From Dioscorea cayenensis subsp. rotundata (lineage: Eukaryota; Streptophyta; Magnoliopsida; Dioscoreales; Dioscoreaceae): a DNA stretch of 64,000 nucleotides. The stretch is from the NCBI RefSeq assembly GCF_009730915.1, contig NC_052483.1, positions 2,666,001 to 2,730,000 on the forward strand, written 5' to 3'. Of this stretch, positions 46,475 to 58,849 are shown in pieces. A program made the position numbers and the translations under genes. Position 1 is the first letter of the stretch, and the number at the start of each line of letters is the position of its first letter. The notes beneath the pieces are model-generated. The model made no database searches. It was not told where the DNA came from and worked only from the letters and a program-made list of their open reading frames with translations.

Positions 46475-46620
46475 GTTGCCGAAGGGTATGTGACCTAGCG
46501 GTACCCTAGGTCTGTTTGGGAGAAACGCGAGTTCGATTTCCCCCTGACCGTGCTTCCTAGTTTCAAAAGAGTGAGGACATGTGATAATTCCCCTATTTGA
46601 CGTATACCCCTGAAAGTTGG
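46475..46620 (+). mobile_element. Possible tRNA-derived SINE
   Basis: An A-box-like ggtatgtgacctagcggta is followed by a B-box-like gcgagttcgatttcc. The spacing fits a tRNA-related SINE head. No target duplication could be identified, so the ends are approximate. Confidence 0.45.
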
Positions 46621-47159
46621 TGATTGTCACCCTACCTAAAAAAAACTTGAGACCAAACCTATCTTCCTCTTCTTATTACATGGTGATGCCGGTGGTGACG
46701 ATAAGAAGACTTTCCCTACATCGAAAGCTCAATTTTTATCGTCGAAATAGGTTGCTTGCATCCTTTCTATCAATTTATTTAAATCAGGGTAAATTTGTTG
46801 GTGAGATTCATAATTGAATTCTAATAGAATTTTGTGATAACTGTTGTCTACTGGCTGGGTTGGCGTTATTGTTAGGGTATATATTGTAGATCAATAGTTG
46901 GTATATGATCAGTATACATGCATTTAAACTTTGTATCCAAACACATTTTTATATAGTGTATGTTCTGTATGATTTGTTGATGTCATTCAAGCCATATCTG
47001 TTACCAGCTTATGTGTTAGCATCATATTAGAAGTACTATGATTGTTTTTCATCACGTGTTGGATATTACTGTTGGGATGTTATCAAGTCTTTCCTTTGCT
47101 TGAGCTGAAGATATCTTCATGAATATTTAATGCAAATTCTTATCATTGGAGAAGAAATG

Positions 47160-47440
47160 TTATATAAGAAAAAAAAGATATATTTATATATATATATATA
47201 TATACAGAGAGAGAGGTTATGTACTCTAAGAACCTCCGTTTTTAAATCTACTAACTTAAACAAAAACACACCCACTTTCAAATTATTAGCACCAACGGAT
47301 ATAAGAAAAAAGGAATATATTTATATATATAGAGAGAGGATGTATACTCTAAGAACATCCATAGATTTTGAATCTACGAATATAAACAAAAACACATCCA
47401 CTATTAAACTGTTAGCAAATGCGGATACCTACGAGCCCCC
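47160..47440. repeat. Two tandem units of about 125 bp
   Basis: Both units run tatatttatatatata, agagagagg, gta-ctctaagaac, tccgttt-like, aatcta, taaacaaaaacacatccact, ttaaa-tgttagca, and end with a (c)ggata(t) segment. They are followed by a (TA)n tract (47455-47503). No function is apparent. Confidence 0.6.
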
Positions 47441-47448
47441 ACAAAATC

Positions 47449-47508
<60 letters not shown>

Positions 47509-48870
47509 TTGGCATGATGTGGAATGGATTAGTGCTTTAATGAAGTTGGGGTTTTAGTAAAATCTCACTGTACAACACTTCCGAGTATAAGATATCACAT
47601 TTTCTGATTACCTAATTCCCCATACTTTTGTATGTATGTGTACCTATGTAATTTGTAGTATTTTTTCTAAGTTCTAAGTATTAACCATAAATTATGGTTA
47701 TAAGTTTATAGATGGTAGAGCTACATAGTTTGAAATGGAGTTAGGTTATTTTATCATCAGTTCTATGTTTGAGTTGAATTTATGTCTATAGGTCTTTTTT
47801 ACGGAGGGTTGATTGAGTTCGATTTGGGTTTAAAAATTTTAGTGGGTACCAAGTAAATAACCACATATAAATCTTAGCATATATATATGGTTATAAAATT
47901 TTAGTTTTTCTGTATTTCCAAATTTTTCGGTCTACCTAATCTTATTAATTTATTTTTATCATTTATATATCATATATTGGTCATTTAATTATTATTTAAA
48001 TTATTCCTTAAAAGTTCTGATTATTATATATAGTTACATATTTGATTATTCAACTAGCTATTTGTTATTTTATAAATTATTTGTTAATGTTTGAACTACT
48101 ATGTTTATAAATTGTTTTAAATATTACTGGATTATTTTTACTACAAAGAAATGTGATATTGTGTATATTTGTATGTTTGCTCGACAAATTATTTAGCAAA
48201 TTCTGTTCTGCACTGACCTATCTGGAATCCTGATATTCTGTTTGATTTTCAGATAATAAGTTATTTTGACATAAATCTATTCAGTCTCCAATTAACTATA
48301 CACTAACCCTATCTTTGGGGATTAAACACTGACTATGTTGTCAGTGAAAGAATAACAGTTTCTGATAATCTGACTCGGGTCACAAGGGTAAACAAATGAG
48401 CTTTGAAAATCTGACTCGGGTTACTGAGTTTAAATAAATTATCTCTGATATTTTGTTTTGTCCTTAGTGATTGGGAGACATATATTTTTGTCTGTTATTA
48501 AATTGTATTTTGTTGATCCACTTTGATTTTATAAACTTTATTTTTGATAAATATTTGTAGTATCTGATATAGTTTGTTTTGTTTCTAAATTGTTAAAATT
48601 TCACATGATCCCAATATGTTTAGTAGGTTACTTACTGGCCGAGCTATCAAGCTCATAATTTAGTTGTTAATTTTTTTTTTTAGATTAAGAGTATATAGCT
48701 TAGTGGGAGTAAACAAGTAGCAGATCTGTCCTTGGTCTAGTTGGAGACCAAATTTTTGTCTGTATCGAAACTTTGAGATTTGGATTTTGTAAATTTTGTA
48801 TATTTTGGATTTTGGGTTTTGAAATTTATAGTTCTATTAGATTGTATGTTTTGTCTTGAGGTAGGTTCTA

Positions 48871-50537
48871 AGTGTTAGGTAATATCGCAAAAATTAAATA
48901 GTATCATCAAAAGCATGCAGAAGCAATAATAAATTTGTGATATATTCTAATTGTTTTAATGAACACCGTAATTTAATTAAAAGGCATAGAAAATTAACTT
49001 TTAATGATTTTCCTTTGATGTGCCGAATTTGTCCCTCGGATTGTCGTTGATCTCTTAGCGCCCAACGAAAGTTCCACGTCTCTAGATCACACGCCAGAAT
49101 AGAGAAGCAATCTCCTCTTCTTCTCCAAATAGTGGCTAGGGTTAGAGAGGAAGAGAAAACTTGGGCATTTTTCTCACTAGAGAATTAATTGATTGATTCT
49201 ATGGTTAGAGATGAGTCATATTTATAGAGACTTTATAAAACATGATAAACATATTCAATTATGAGTTCTATTCGAAATATGAACCTTCATAATATGATAA
49301 ACATCATTCAGTTATGAAGTCCTATTCAAAATATGAACCTTCATAATATGATAAATATTATTATAGAAGTTCTATTAGAAATATGAGTCCTAATGTAAAC
49401 CACTTTTGTCTTTGAGTTCATATAATTTTGATTATATATCTATTTGACTCCATCGAATTTAAATCAAAATTTAAACTTAAGACAAAAACCCTAGACCAAT
49501 TTATAATTTCACTCATCCCATGAAGTAATTATAAATTGACAATTTTACCCATGCACTCAAAATAAGACTGATTTGTTATCCCTTTAAGGGTGACTCCCTA
49601 AGTTCATTCTGATTGGCAATGAGAGGATACCAAAGAACATGGGTGACACCTAGCCAGCCCTGTGGCCCCACGTTGTAACCCAATTGAACATGAATTAGTA
49701 GATCATTACGAACCTTTCCGATTATGATTACCTTATGTGTATAAACCCTTCGTTCTTGTATTACAACCGAATGAGAGCCATGGTAATTGTCAAACTCACT
49801 GAACTCGATCGTATGCTAATAAATATAGTAGAGTAAGATTACCAAACTAACCTTCGCGTCCCACACGATTAGTTTGACTACTTTGGCCACGGCCTTCTAA
49901 TCTCACATACTTATAATCACATAGGATACTAACTTGTTTACTTCCGAGATAACAAATTCCTTCTTGGTGGTCACTCACAATTTCTACTTGCCCAACATAG
50001 TCGCACTTCGAGGTCGACCCTACCAAAAGGTAAACTGAGCCTAACAACTTTAGTAACAGACTAAACGTCACAAGTACATTGTGATCATGAAACCTCAGGT
50101 CTACGGTCCACTCATATGATCATAATCAACAATCTCAATCATTGACTGTCAAAGAGTAAATCCTATGTGATTAGATTGTTGCAAGTCATATTTGAATACA
50201 CCAATCCCAATGATGTATTTATGACATATGCTCCCACTATTCTATAGTGTTCAACTAGCACTCTTTGTCAAAGTATATGTCATACAAATCCTTACGAACT
50301 TTTAACGCCCAATTAAAGATTGTCCGATTTGCAAACTATTTAAGTGTATAAGTACCAAACCCTTCTAGTGCTCTCTTCTTTATCTCACAAAGAGTAGAAG
50401 GTTTAACTTAATACACATGGACTATGATATTCAAAACTAATTATAATGCCATTACAAGATTTATAAGAACATAAAAAATAAATGCCTATTAATAATAATA
50501 ATAATGTATAATATAAATGAAATGCCCTAATACAAGT
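48871..50537. mobile_element. Probable nested LTR (about 1.67 kb)
   Basis: The stretch runs from tgttaggtaatatcgc to atgccctaataca, which are imperfect inverted ends. It has a base composition and motif set (gcgcccaacgaaag and onward) different from the enclosing element. No target duplication was found, so the boundaries and the call are tentative. Confidence 0.35.
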
Positions 50538-50667
50538 ATTCTCGTTGGCATGAGGGCATAATCCTAATACTGAGTCCTTGTATGCCTATTGTGCTATGTA
50601 CTATGAGTGTGTGGCCGTTTGTTGGCGCATCGGGTGTGACAAGCAAGGTTCAGGGCGTGACAGGAAG

Positions 50668-52195
50668 TGGCTAATTCATGTGTTGTGTTATGTACTAAAA
50701 TAAAGAGAGAAATAATATATTTAAAAGGAAAAGGAAAGAAAAAAAAAGAATTAAAAAACAAGTAACACTATTTAGGTCGAATTGATAGTTCGAATGACAT
50801 GAATGTGATTTAATTGAAAAAAAAATAATTTTTTCTTTATAATTTAATCCCTAATACCCAAAAATTTTAAACCCAAATATTATAAAATCTTATATCTAAA
50901 ATTCGAAAAACCTAAACCCTAAACCCTAAACCTTAAGGTTTGTAATTTATCGTTTAGGGACGTAAGGGGTTTCTAGGTTACAATTTACACTAAAGTTTAG
51001 ATGATAAAAAGAATTAAGCTTTTTTTATTAAAAAAAAATAGAGAGAGAATGATGTGGATGATGATATTAATGCCAACTTGGCATCACGTCATTCGGACTA
51101 CTAATTCATCCTAATTTTATCATTTAGGGACGTAAGGGGTAATTTATCATTTAGGGACATAAGGGGTTTCTAGGTCACAGTTTGCACTAAAGTTTAGATG
51201 ATAAAAAAAAAATTAAGCTTTTTTTTATAAAAAAAATAGAGAGAAAGAATGATGATATCGATGCCAACTTGGCATCACATCATTTGGACTACTAATTCAT
51301 CCTAAATATCATTATTGTTAAAAAAACAAATGAGAGAACTGTTGAAGAAAATTTGAAATTCCACTTTAACTTTTAAGTCCTTATTTTTTAAACAATAGTT
51401 TATTATCACTGCTCTCATTGTTAAAAAATGATAATAATTTATAATTGATTGCTAAACTATAATTAAATATTTATTTGGATCTTTTAATTTCAAAAAATAT
51501 AAATTATGTTAATTTTTTTAAAATTAAATATAAGGTTTTTTTATCTTTAAATTAAATAAATATTTTTATTTTTATTTTTATTTTTGACTAGCATAAATAT
51601 GTTAATAAAATTACTTTAACCAATTTTATTTTTTTTTAAAGAACCATTTAATCCTCAACTTTCGAAAATAACATTTAAAACAAGAAAAATTAAAAATATA
51701 GTAAATGATTAGATTTTCTCTCTGCTATAACATGTCAAATTCCCTTTCCAACAACCTGACACTCGGTCTATAGAAGGTCTTGAACTCGTAAATTCCGAAG
51801 ATGTTTTCTTTAAAAAAAAAACAAAAACAAAATGTTGATTCCAAACAAGCTCATGCATGACTCACAGGGCAAAGGCAAGCTTAAGGGTGTCCTTGATTAT
51901 GGTCGAGTAAGTTCATCTCCACCACTACAAGTTGAGATGAACTCGTCTGTCCACTAACAACTTGCTCATGGCTAGGTGAGCTTGTAAGGCCAAAAATAAA
52001 AAAATTAGTTGATTAGATATCAACTGATTGGGATATAAAAATTCGTTGAAAAACAAGTTTCTATGCCCGTTTTCAAAAAATTGGAAGGATAATAAGTTTT
52101 TTTCAAAATTGCAAAAAGAAAAAAAAATCACATGTTATTTGGCCATAAACCATGAAATGCATCATTTTAGCCCTTTCATGAACAATATCAGTTAA

Positions 52196-52233
<38 letters not shown>
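50668..52233. repeat. Second copy of the HHP-flank segmental duplication
   Basis: It is similar to 34442-35430 in the same order, with extra local duplication of a catttagggacgtaaggggt segment (about 50950-51180). No genes are seen. Confidence 0.6.
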
Positions 52234-52234
<1 letters not shown>

Positions 52235-52950
52235 ACTACAAAAAAAAAAAGTGTTTTTGAGGCGGTTTTCAAGCCCTATAGAGGCGGTTTGTATCAAGCC
52301 GGCTCTACACTTTAGAGCCGGTTTGTACCAACCGTTGGGGTAAATTTTATCTACGGAAGCGGTTTTTAATAACAAGATTAGAGGCGGTTATAACCGCCTC
52401 TATAACTACTAAGTTTTCATAGTTTTAGAGGCGGTTATAACCGCCTCTATAATATAAGTTTTCATTACTATTTAATAGTTTTTAGAGGCGGTTATAACCG
52501 CCTCTAAAAAAATTTATTAGTAGAGGCGGTTATAACCGCCTCAATAACTATTAAATTTTTCATTAATCCTCAATAGTTTTTAGAGGTGGTTATAACCACC
52601 TCTAAAAAAATTATAAATGGTAAAAGGCGGTTATAACCGCCTCTATTGTTTATAATTTCTTGCATGTTCATACTTTTAGAGGTGGTTATAACCACCTCTA
52701 AATTTGTTCATTTAATTAAATTGAATTTTATTTTTTTCCACTATTAATAATAAATAAATTTGCTTAACCTGTAAATCAAAAACATAAATTTTCATTACAT
52801 TCAAAAATATACTAAATTTAATTTCATTGAACATTATTGACATGTTATGAATTAAACTGTAATGTATTTTGAGTACTAGCAAAATGTAAGAATTTTACAC
52901 TATTTGTGTACTTTCATTACAAAATATTTTTTGAGTTAATTACACAAAGT
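52234..52950. mobile_element. CACTA-end remnant with palindromic subterminal repeats
   Basis: It begins cactacaaaaaaaaaaagtg, a CACTA-type terminus, and then has repeated tagaggcggt motifs. It is absent from the duplicated locus near 35400, which supports insertion. The opposite terminus is not found, so the right edge (about 52950) is inferred from where similarity to the empty site resumes. No transposase frame is present. Confidence 0.65.
52381..52698. repeat. Seven perfect palindromes of 18-20 bp
   Basis: The palindromes are at 52381-52400, 52428-52447, 52485-52504, 52523-52542, 52583-52602, 52625-52642 and 52679-52698. Most read gaggcggttataaccgcctc. Two (52583 and 52679) read gaggtggttataaccacctc, with matching changes in both arms. 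Symmetric sites are compatible with binding by a dimeric transposase accessory protein. Confidence 0.9.
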
Positions 52951-53189
52951 AAAAAAAGCTTCATGTATACATTTTCACCTAAGATTTTTTAAAAATTATG
53001 AAAATAATATTTTGAAGAAAATCTGTATAATCCATCAGTTGAAAGTTCAACATCAGCCAACAACCAGTACACCCGCCCTGCCAAGTCTTCTCTACTCACG
53101 ACATCCCAATCGCCATCACTTTTTTCTCAATTTTTTTAAAAATTCAAAATAAGTATAAATAAAATTGGAATTTTTAATTATTATATAAA

Positions 53190-53794
53190 TATATTTGGAC
53201 TGAATGGGAAATATTATGAAGTGTGAGATGTGGAGCAATATATCTATTTGGTCAATGACATTTAACGCACCCATGTCCAAAGACTACAAATTTGGAAACA
53301 GCCATATTAATATGTTCGGAGGACCAAAGACTTGTAACTCATTTGAAGCATGTGTAACAGTGCATGGATTTGTCTTTTTCACCTCATTTGATGTAATTTT
53401 TTTTACCATAAAATGATATCATAAAAATTAAATTATCACATAATATATAATTTATTTTTTCGAACAATTACTGATATCATAATCAAGTTTTTTTTTTTTG
53501 AAAAATGGATACTAATGCATTGCAAAAAAACTAAAAAGCAACAAACAACAAATTTCCTTTTTCATGCCTTCTTTAAAATTTTTTAATTATATAATATATA
53601 TACATACATTTTTCTGCTTAAAGTTATCACCTTCAAAATGATTAAAAGATTCAAATATAAAATACTAAAGATAATAAAATAGAAGATAAAAGAAAAAAAA
53701 TGACCCAAAACAATCTGCACAGGGATCAAGCTCAATTAGCAGGGATCATGGTCTTATAGTTCTTGGTGAATGCTAAATGAATTGTCCTTATTTA

Positions 53795-53853
<59 letters not shown>

Positions 53854-54430
53854 CATTGTTTTATTTTTATGGAGGTAAAAAGTTAATTGTTAAAATTAGC
53901 TTCATCACGGGTGCACCTACGTGGGACTCGCTTGGTATAATGAAACACAAACAGTTGCATGCACTCATGCGACTAGTTTATGCATTAATGTTTTTACATA
54001 TGTAGCAAGATAAAGGTCAGTGGCTATATATATATATATATATGAATAAATCTTTATAACAATTTAAGTACATTAACTTGCATACATTGAGGAAATCCTA
54101 TTTAATGTGTTTAATCAAAGAGATGTGTGACCATTATATGGTACTATGATTTAAGATTAATTCCATCGTTAAGTCATAAATCTATAAACTAATTTTACCG
54201 TAATACCAAAATAAAAATGCGATATTAAATGGAAAAAAAAATAGAAGAACATATATATTTACAATATTTAATAAGTCTATTCATTTCTCAAAATTACAGA
54301 ATAAAAAAAAAATACTTTACATCTAAAAAAAATCACATTATTTTTTTGTAGGTTTGCTTTAACACCAGTCATGGTTCAAAAACTCCACAAAGCTTGGGTT
54401 TCTAAAGAGCACTCAGTCTGGAGAGCATAA
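53190..54430. other. Non-coding sequence
   Basis: No gene is recognised. An (ATT)n tract lies at about 53796-53858. The segment 54348-54405 is a repeat of 42084-42147. Confidence 0.5.
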
Positions 54431-55892
54431 GCAGCTTCAAGGAGTGCAGTTTCATCCTAGGTTTGGCCCATAATGATCTTAGTATAGGGTAATTACTGAC
54501 CAAGGGGTATTCTGTTGTGTTTAAGGGTGACATATGCATCATTAATGATGATCATACGAAGGCCCAAGTCATCTCAATTCAAAGGTCGAAGAACAATATG
54601 CTTCCACTCAATGTGACTCATATTGGGAGGTTGAATATTGCAGTAAGAAGCCAATCTCAAACTGAACTCGAGCACCTATGGTATGGACATTTAAATTATA
54701 TGAGCTTGAAACTCTTGCTCAAAAGAAAATGGTGCATGGAATGCCTAAAATGAAGGATAGTACTTAGTGTGAAGGGTGCACTTTGTCCATGCAAACAAGA
54801 GCTAGTTTTCTTTTTGGTGCATCACGAAGAGCCACTGATTATCTTCAATTGGTGCACATGGATCTCTATGGACGCATGAGTGAAGAAACTCTGGGAGGAA
54901 ACATGTATTTTTATGTGATTGTTGATGATTTAAGCAAGTGGTGTGGGGTATTCTTTCAAGAGCAAGTCTGAAGCTTTCAAGAACTTTCGATACTTCCATG
55001 CTCTTGTGGAAAGACAAATTGGGAAGAAAGTCAAAGCAGTAAGGAGCGATCGTGGTGGGGAGTTCTCCCCACTAGAGTTCCAGAAGTACTGTGAGAATCT
55101 CGACATTAGAAAGGAATTCACAACACCCTATACGCCACAGAATCTCGGCGTGGTGGAGCGCAATAATAGGGCATTGGTCGAGATGGCTCAAAGCTTACTC
55201 AAGTGCGGCAATCATCCACTCAAGTTCTGGGGAAAGGTGGTTTCAACAGCCATATACATCATCAACAGATCACTGACTCAGGCAGTGAGTAACAAAACTC
55301 CATACGAGGCTTGGAATGGAGTTAAACCAACTGTGAGTCATCTCAGAGTATTTGGGTGTGTTGTGTTTGCTCTTATACCTTCTCACAAGCATCAAAAACT
55401 TAATGAGAAGTCTGAGAAATGTCTGTTTATTGGTTATTGTTCAGAATCTAAGGCCTGTAAACTATTTAATCCAACCACTGGCAAGGTGATTATTAGTAGA
55501 GATGTTATTTTTCATTAAGGTAGTTGCTGGAAGTAGGAGACGGGCAATGAGATTGAGCCATAAATTGCGGTAGAAGGTGTGTTGGAAGACTCTATGATCA
55601 GCACCAGAAATTCATATGGCAATGGCGGTACGAGTGATGAGGCAAGATGTAAATTATCTCATAGTCACAAATCAACTGAAAAAAGTTCAGTCCCTAAAGT
55701 AGCACCAACTAATGGTTCACCACCAAGGAAGATCTAACTGCTGTCGGATGTCTATAATACATGCTCATTTGTATTGCATGTTGCTGACCCTGTGGATTTC
55801 AGTGAAGTTGTAAAGGTGAAAGAATGGTAAGAGGCCATGGATGCAAAGATTGCATCAATTACAAGCAACAACACATGGGAATTATGTGAGCT
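54430..55892 (+). pseudogene. Ty1/copia pol, first part: protease end, integrase, start of RT
   Basis: A degraded protease end (GYSVVFKGD, about 54500) leads to the pre-integrase motif LWYGHLN (about 54680). Integrase follows (HMDLYGRMSEETLGG, then VRSDRGGEF, then VERNNRALVEMAQSLLK and FWGKVVSTAIYIINR). A frameshift falls near 54960 and several stops are present. The integrase frame closes at 55518 after SRDVIFH. The linker and first RT residues (KEW-EAMDAKIASI, then NNTWELCE) reach 55892, where a gypsy-like LTR cuts the gene. The continuation is at 63033-63306. The element's LTRs are not visible in the window. Confidence 0.85.
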
Positions 55893-56589
55893 TGATGAGT
55901 ATACAACATTCATATATTTTATATCACTTTGTACATTCATTTGGCATGAATTAGAGTCATATTGTGGAATTTAATGCTAAATATAGTGTGGTTCACATTC
56001 TCAGGCTTACAGTAGCATTTCAGGATGAGGGAAAGCTAAAAGAAGCATCTTAGATCTTAAACGATGAAGTTGGAGCTCTCTCGACATCATTTGAACAAAG
56101 ACAAGGCAAACTGGGTGGCCTACGGGAATCTTCTGGCTAACCTAACAACTGTAAGTCAATTCCAGAGAACCTTGGGGGCATGGTTATATATGCTCATAAG
56201 AGAGATCTAGAGCCAAATTAGAGAACCTTACGGGTAAGGCTTACGCCCGTAAGGATGCCCGTAAGTACCATCCAAAGGAGTTTAGGACCACAGCTTACGA
56301 CAGTAAGGGCAGTCACAAGAAGCAACAAAGTGAAGTTAACGATTCAGTGCTTACGGCCATAAGCTGGACCGTAACACAAATAGAAGACCTTATGGACATG
56401 GCTTACGATCGTAAGTGGTCCCGTAAGGCTTGCGACTATCTTCTCTAGCTCCCTTACAGGTGTTTATGTAAAAAAATTGCATGTCGTGACTCAAATCGAA
56501 TAAAAAAATTATTACATACAAATCATAATCGAATTAAGACAACATATGGTTCAAATAAATAAATTTCATTATATTTGGATATATTCAAG

Positions 56590-57260
56590 ATAAGTCTAAA
56601 AGACATTTTAGAGATAATCTAAAACATTCAAATGATAAGATCAACCGAGAGCACAAATCTCGAGGTGATCTAAAATATTTAAATCACAAGATCAGCCGAG
56701 AGCACAGATCTCAAGGCGATCTAAATCATAAGATCAGCCGAGAGCACAGATCTCAAGGCGATCTAAAATATTCAAATCACAAAATCAACCGAGAGCACAG
56801 ATCTCGAGGCGATCTAAAATATTTAAATCACAAGATCAGCCGAGAGCACAGATCTCGAGGCAAAAATACCAAATTACAAAATTGCCTTTGAGAACATATC
56901 TCAAGGCATAAATGCAAAAATACAAAATATATATATATATATATATATATCCTTGAGGACATATCTCGAGGTAAAATGAAAATTTAAAAAGAGAAAATTT
57001 TTAAAGAAAAAAAATTGCCATTGAGAACATATCTCGTGGCATAAATGCAAAATTACATAATTGCCCTTGAGAGCATATGTCGAGGCATAAATGCAAATTA
57101 TAAAATTGCCCTTGAGAGCACATATCTCGAGGCAATCGCAGATTTTAGGATAGCCAAACATATATCCCGAGGCAATCCTAAATTTCATAAAGCCTGAAAA
57201 CATATCTCGAGGCGATTTGAGAAAGTACAAATACCGAGACATCCAAACACATATCCCGAG
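56590..57260. repeat. Short tandem repeats built around atctcgaggc
   Basis: Two related unit types alternate. One is about 55-60 bp (gatctaaaatatttaaatca, then caagatcagccgagagcaca, then gatctcgaggc; about five units, 56615-56865). The other is about 40-50 bp (cccttgagagcatatctcga, then ggcataaatgcaaaa; about seven units, 56880-57260). No coding meaning is apparent. Confidence 0.8.
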
Positions 57261-58629
57261 GCAAATTGGATTTCAAAATAAATAAATAAATAATAATAAT
57301 AAATAATGATAATAATAATTAAAATAATAATAATAGTAATAAAAAATAATTTTAACAAAAAATTAAAATTAAAATTAAAATTTATATTTTTAAAATAAAA
57401 TCTTATCCTCTTCTGATTTAGTCCAGGTTATGATTATGAGGGGATCTCGCGTGAAAGAAGGGGGACAAACAAAAAAAAAATAAAAAATAAAAAAATTTAT
57501 ATTTCAAATTTCGAATTTGAAATTAATTAAAAAAAACAATAAAATAAAACGAAATAACAAAAAAAATAATATAATAAATAAAAATAATAATAAAAAAATT
57601 AAAAATAAAAAAATACAAAAATTAAATAAAATAAATAAATAATAATAATATTTAATTAATTTTTTTTAAAAAAAATTATTAAAATAAATGTTAAAAAGAA
57701 AAAAAATTTGAATTTCAAATTTCAAATTTGAAATTAATTAAATAATAATAATAATAATAAAATAAAACAAAATAAGGAAAAAAAATAAAAATAAATAAAT
57801 AAAAGATAAAAAATAAATAATAATAATGATAAAATTTTCTTAATTAATTAAAAAAAATTAATTAATTAATTAAAATTTATACATATAAATTTAAATTTAA
57901 AAAAAAATGAAAATCTTATCCTATTTCGATCCGCTGCACGGGTTTGATTTGCTGGGATTTCATGGGAGGTTAGGGTAAGAACGAGATGATCGGGGGATAA
58001 TGATAAGAAGGGAAAAAATTCTTTTAAAAGGGGGAAAGAAAAGAAAAAAACTGAGATCGCTCTTAAAAAAAAAAGCTTGAAGGTTCTTATCTTTTCCCCT
58101 ATGCTACCACATATAGAGATATATATATATATATAAAAATATTAAAAAGGAGAAGAGAATTTTTCATGTCGCTCGCGATCGATGTCGCTCACTGCCGCCT
58201 ATCAAAGAGGTCGCGGACATGGTTGAATAGCTGAAATAATGCTGCCAACCATGTCCAATATTCACTAATTCTTACTGCCTGCCGTCGCCGCCGCTTGATG
58301 ATGTTGTCGCTTGATACTATTGTCACTGCATTACCTGTAGCCGCCGCTCACAATCATGGTGGCCGTGCCGCCGTTGAGAAGACGCAGGAGTTGCAGATCA
58401 TAGGAGCTATCACATGAACCTGGAGAGAAGAGGAGGCTAGGGAGATTGGCAAAAAAAAAATAAAATAAAATAAAAGAGAAGATTTTAAAAAAAAATCAAT
58501 CTGAAAAAAAAAGAAGGAAACGAGGACAAAAAAAAAGTAAGAAGAAAAGTTGATGTTACTGCCGTTGATGTTGCCAACAGTGCATGATGTTGCTGCTGCT
58601 TCTTCGTCATGCCTCCCCGTTTCTCTCAA

Positions 58630-58827
58630 CCCAGATTGTTGACAGAAGGGATAATGTTGTGTTGCATTCAGACCTTGTTGGATGGACACCAGAGTCCTAA
58701 TGGTGAAGATATTGAAGCCTTGTGCAAATTGATGAGTATTATTGGTGATAAGATAGACCATCACAGAACGAAGAAACGTCTTGATGCATATTTTGTCATT
58801 ATGGAACAGTTGTCAACTAGTCAAAAG
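58630..58827 (+). pseudogene. Captured eIF4G-type MIF4G domain fragment (about 66 aa)
   Basis: eIF4G is the scaffold of the cap-binding translation initiation complex. The frame reads RLLTEGIMLCCIQTLLDG, then EDIEALCKLMSIIGDKIDHH and KKRLDAYFVIMEQLSTSQK, the conserved mid-part of the MIF4G domain that contacts eIF4A. A whole MIF4G domain is about 230 residues, so only about a quarter is present. There is no intron. It ends in a stop at 58828, where CLU/TSS-like sequence begins in another frame. As a fragment it is not expected to act as eIF4G. Confidence 0.8.
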
Positions 58828-58849
58828 TGATCTCATCGGATTAGATTTA

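Larger units (their letters stand above)
46359..50662. mobile_element. LTR-like insertion (4.3 kb) with TG...CA ends and no coding region
   Basis: The sequence begins tgtggaccccaccc and ends agggcgtgaca. A perfect 5-bp repeat, ggaag, flanks it (46354-46358 and 50663-50667). The related locus near copy D (about 34437) has the uninterrupted site, so the insertion is supported by an empty-site comparison. No gag or pol motif was found inside. It may be a very long solo LTR or a non-autonomous large-LTR derivative. It contains a SINE-like segment, a duplicated about 125-bp unit and a probable further LTR (about 48871-50537). Confidence 0.75.

Noticed and set aside
56590-57260. CRISPR-like array
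   Set aside because: The repeats are diverged and directly adjoining, with no unique spacers of constant length, and this is a plant genome with no cas genes.
58354-58764. Minus-strand frame of 136 codons opposite the captured eIF4G fragment
   Set aside because: There is no recognisable domain, it is rich in Phe runs from A+T tracts, and the plus strand has clear eIF4G similarity.
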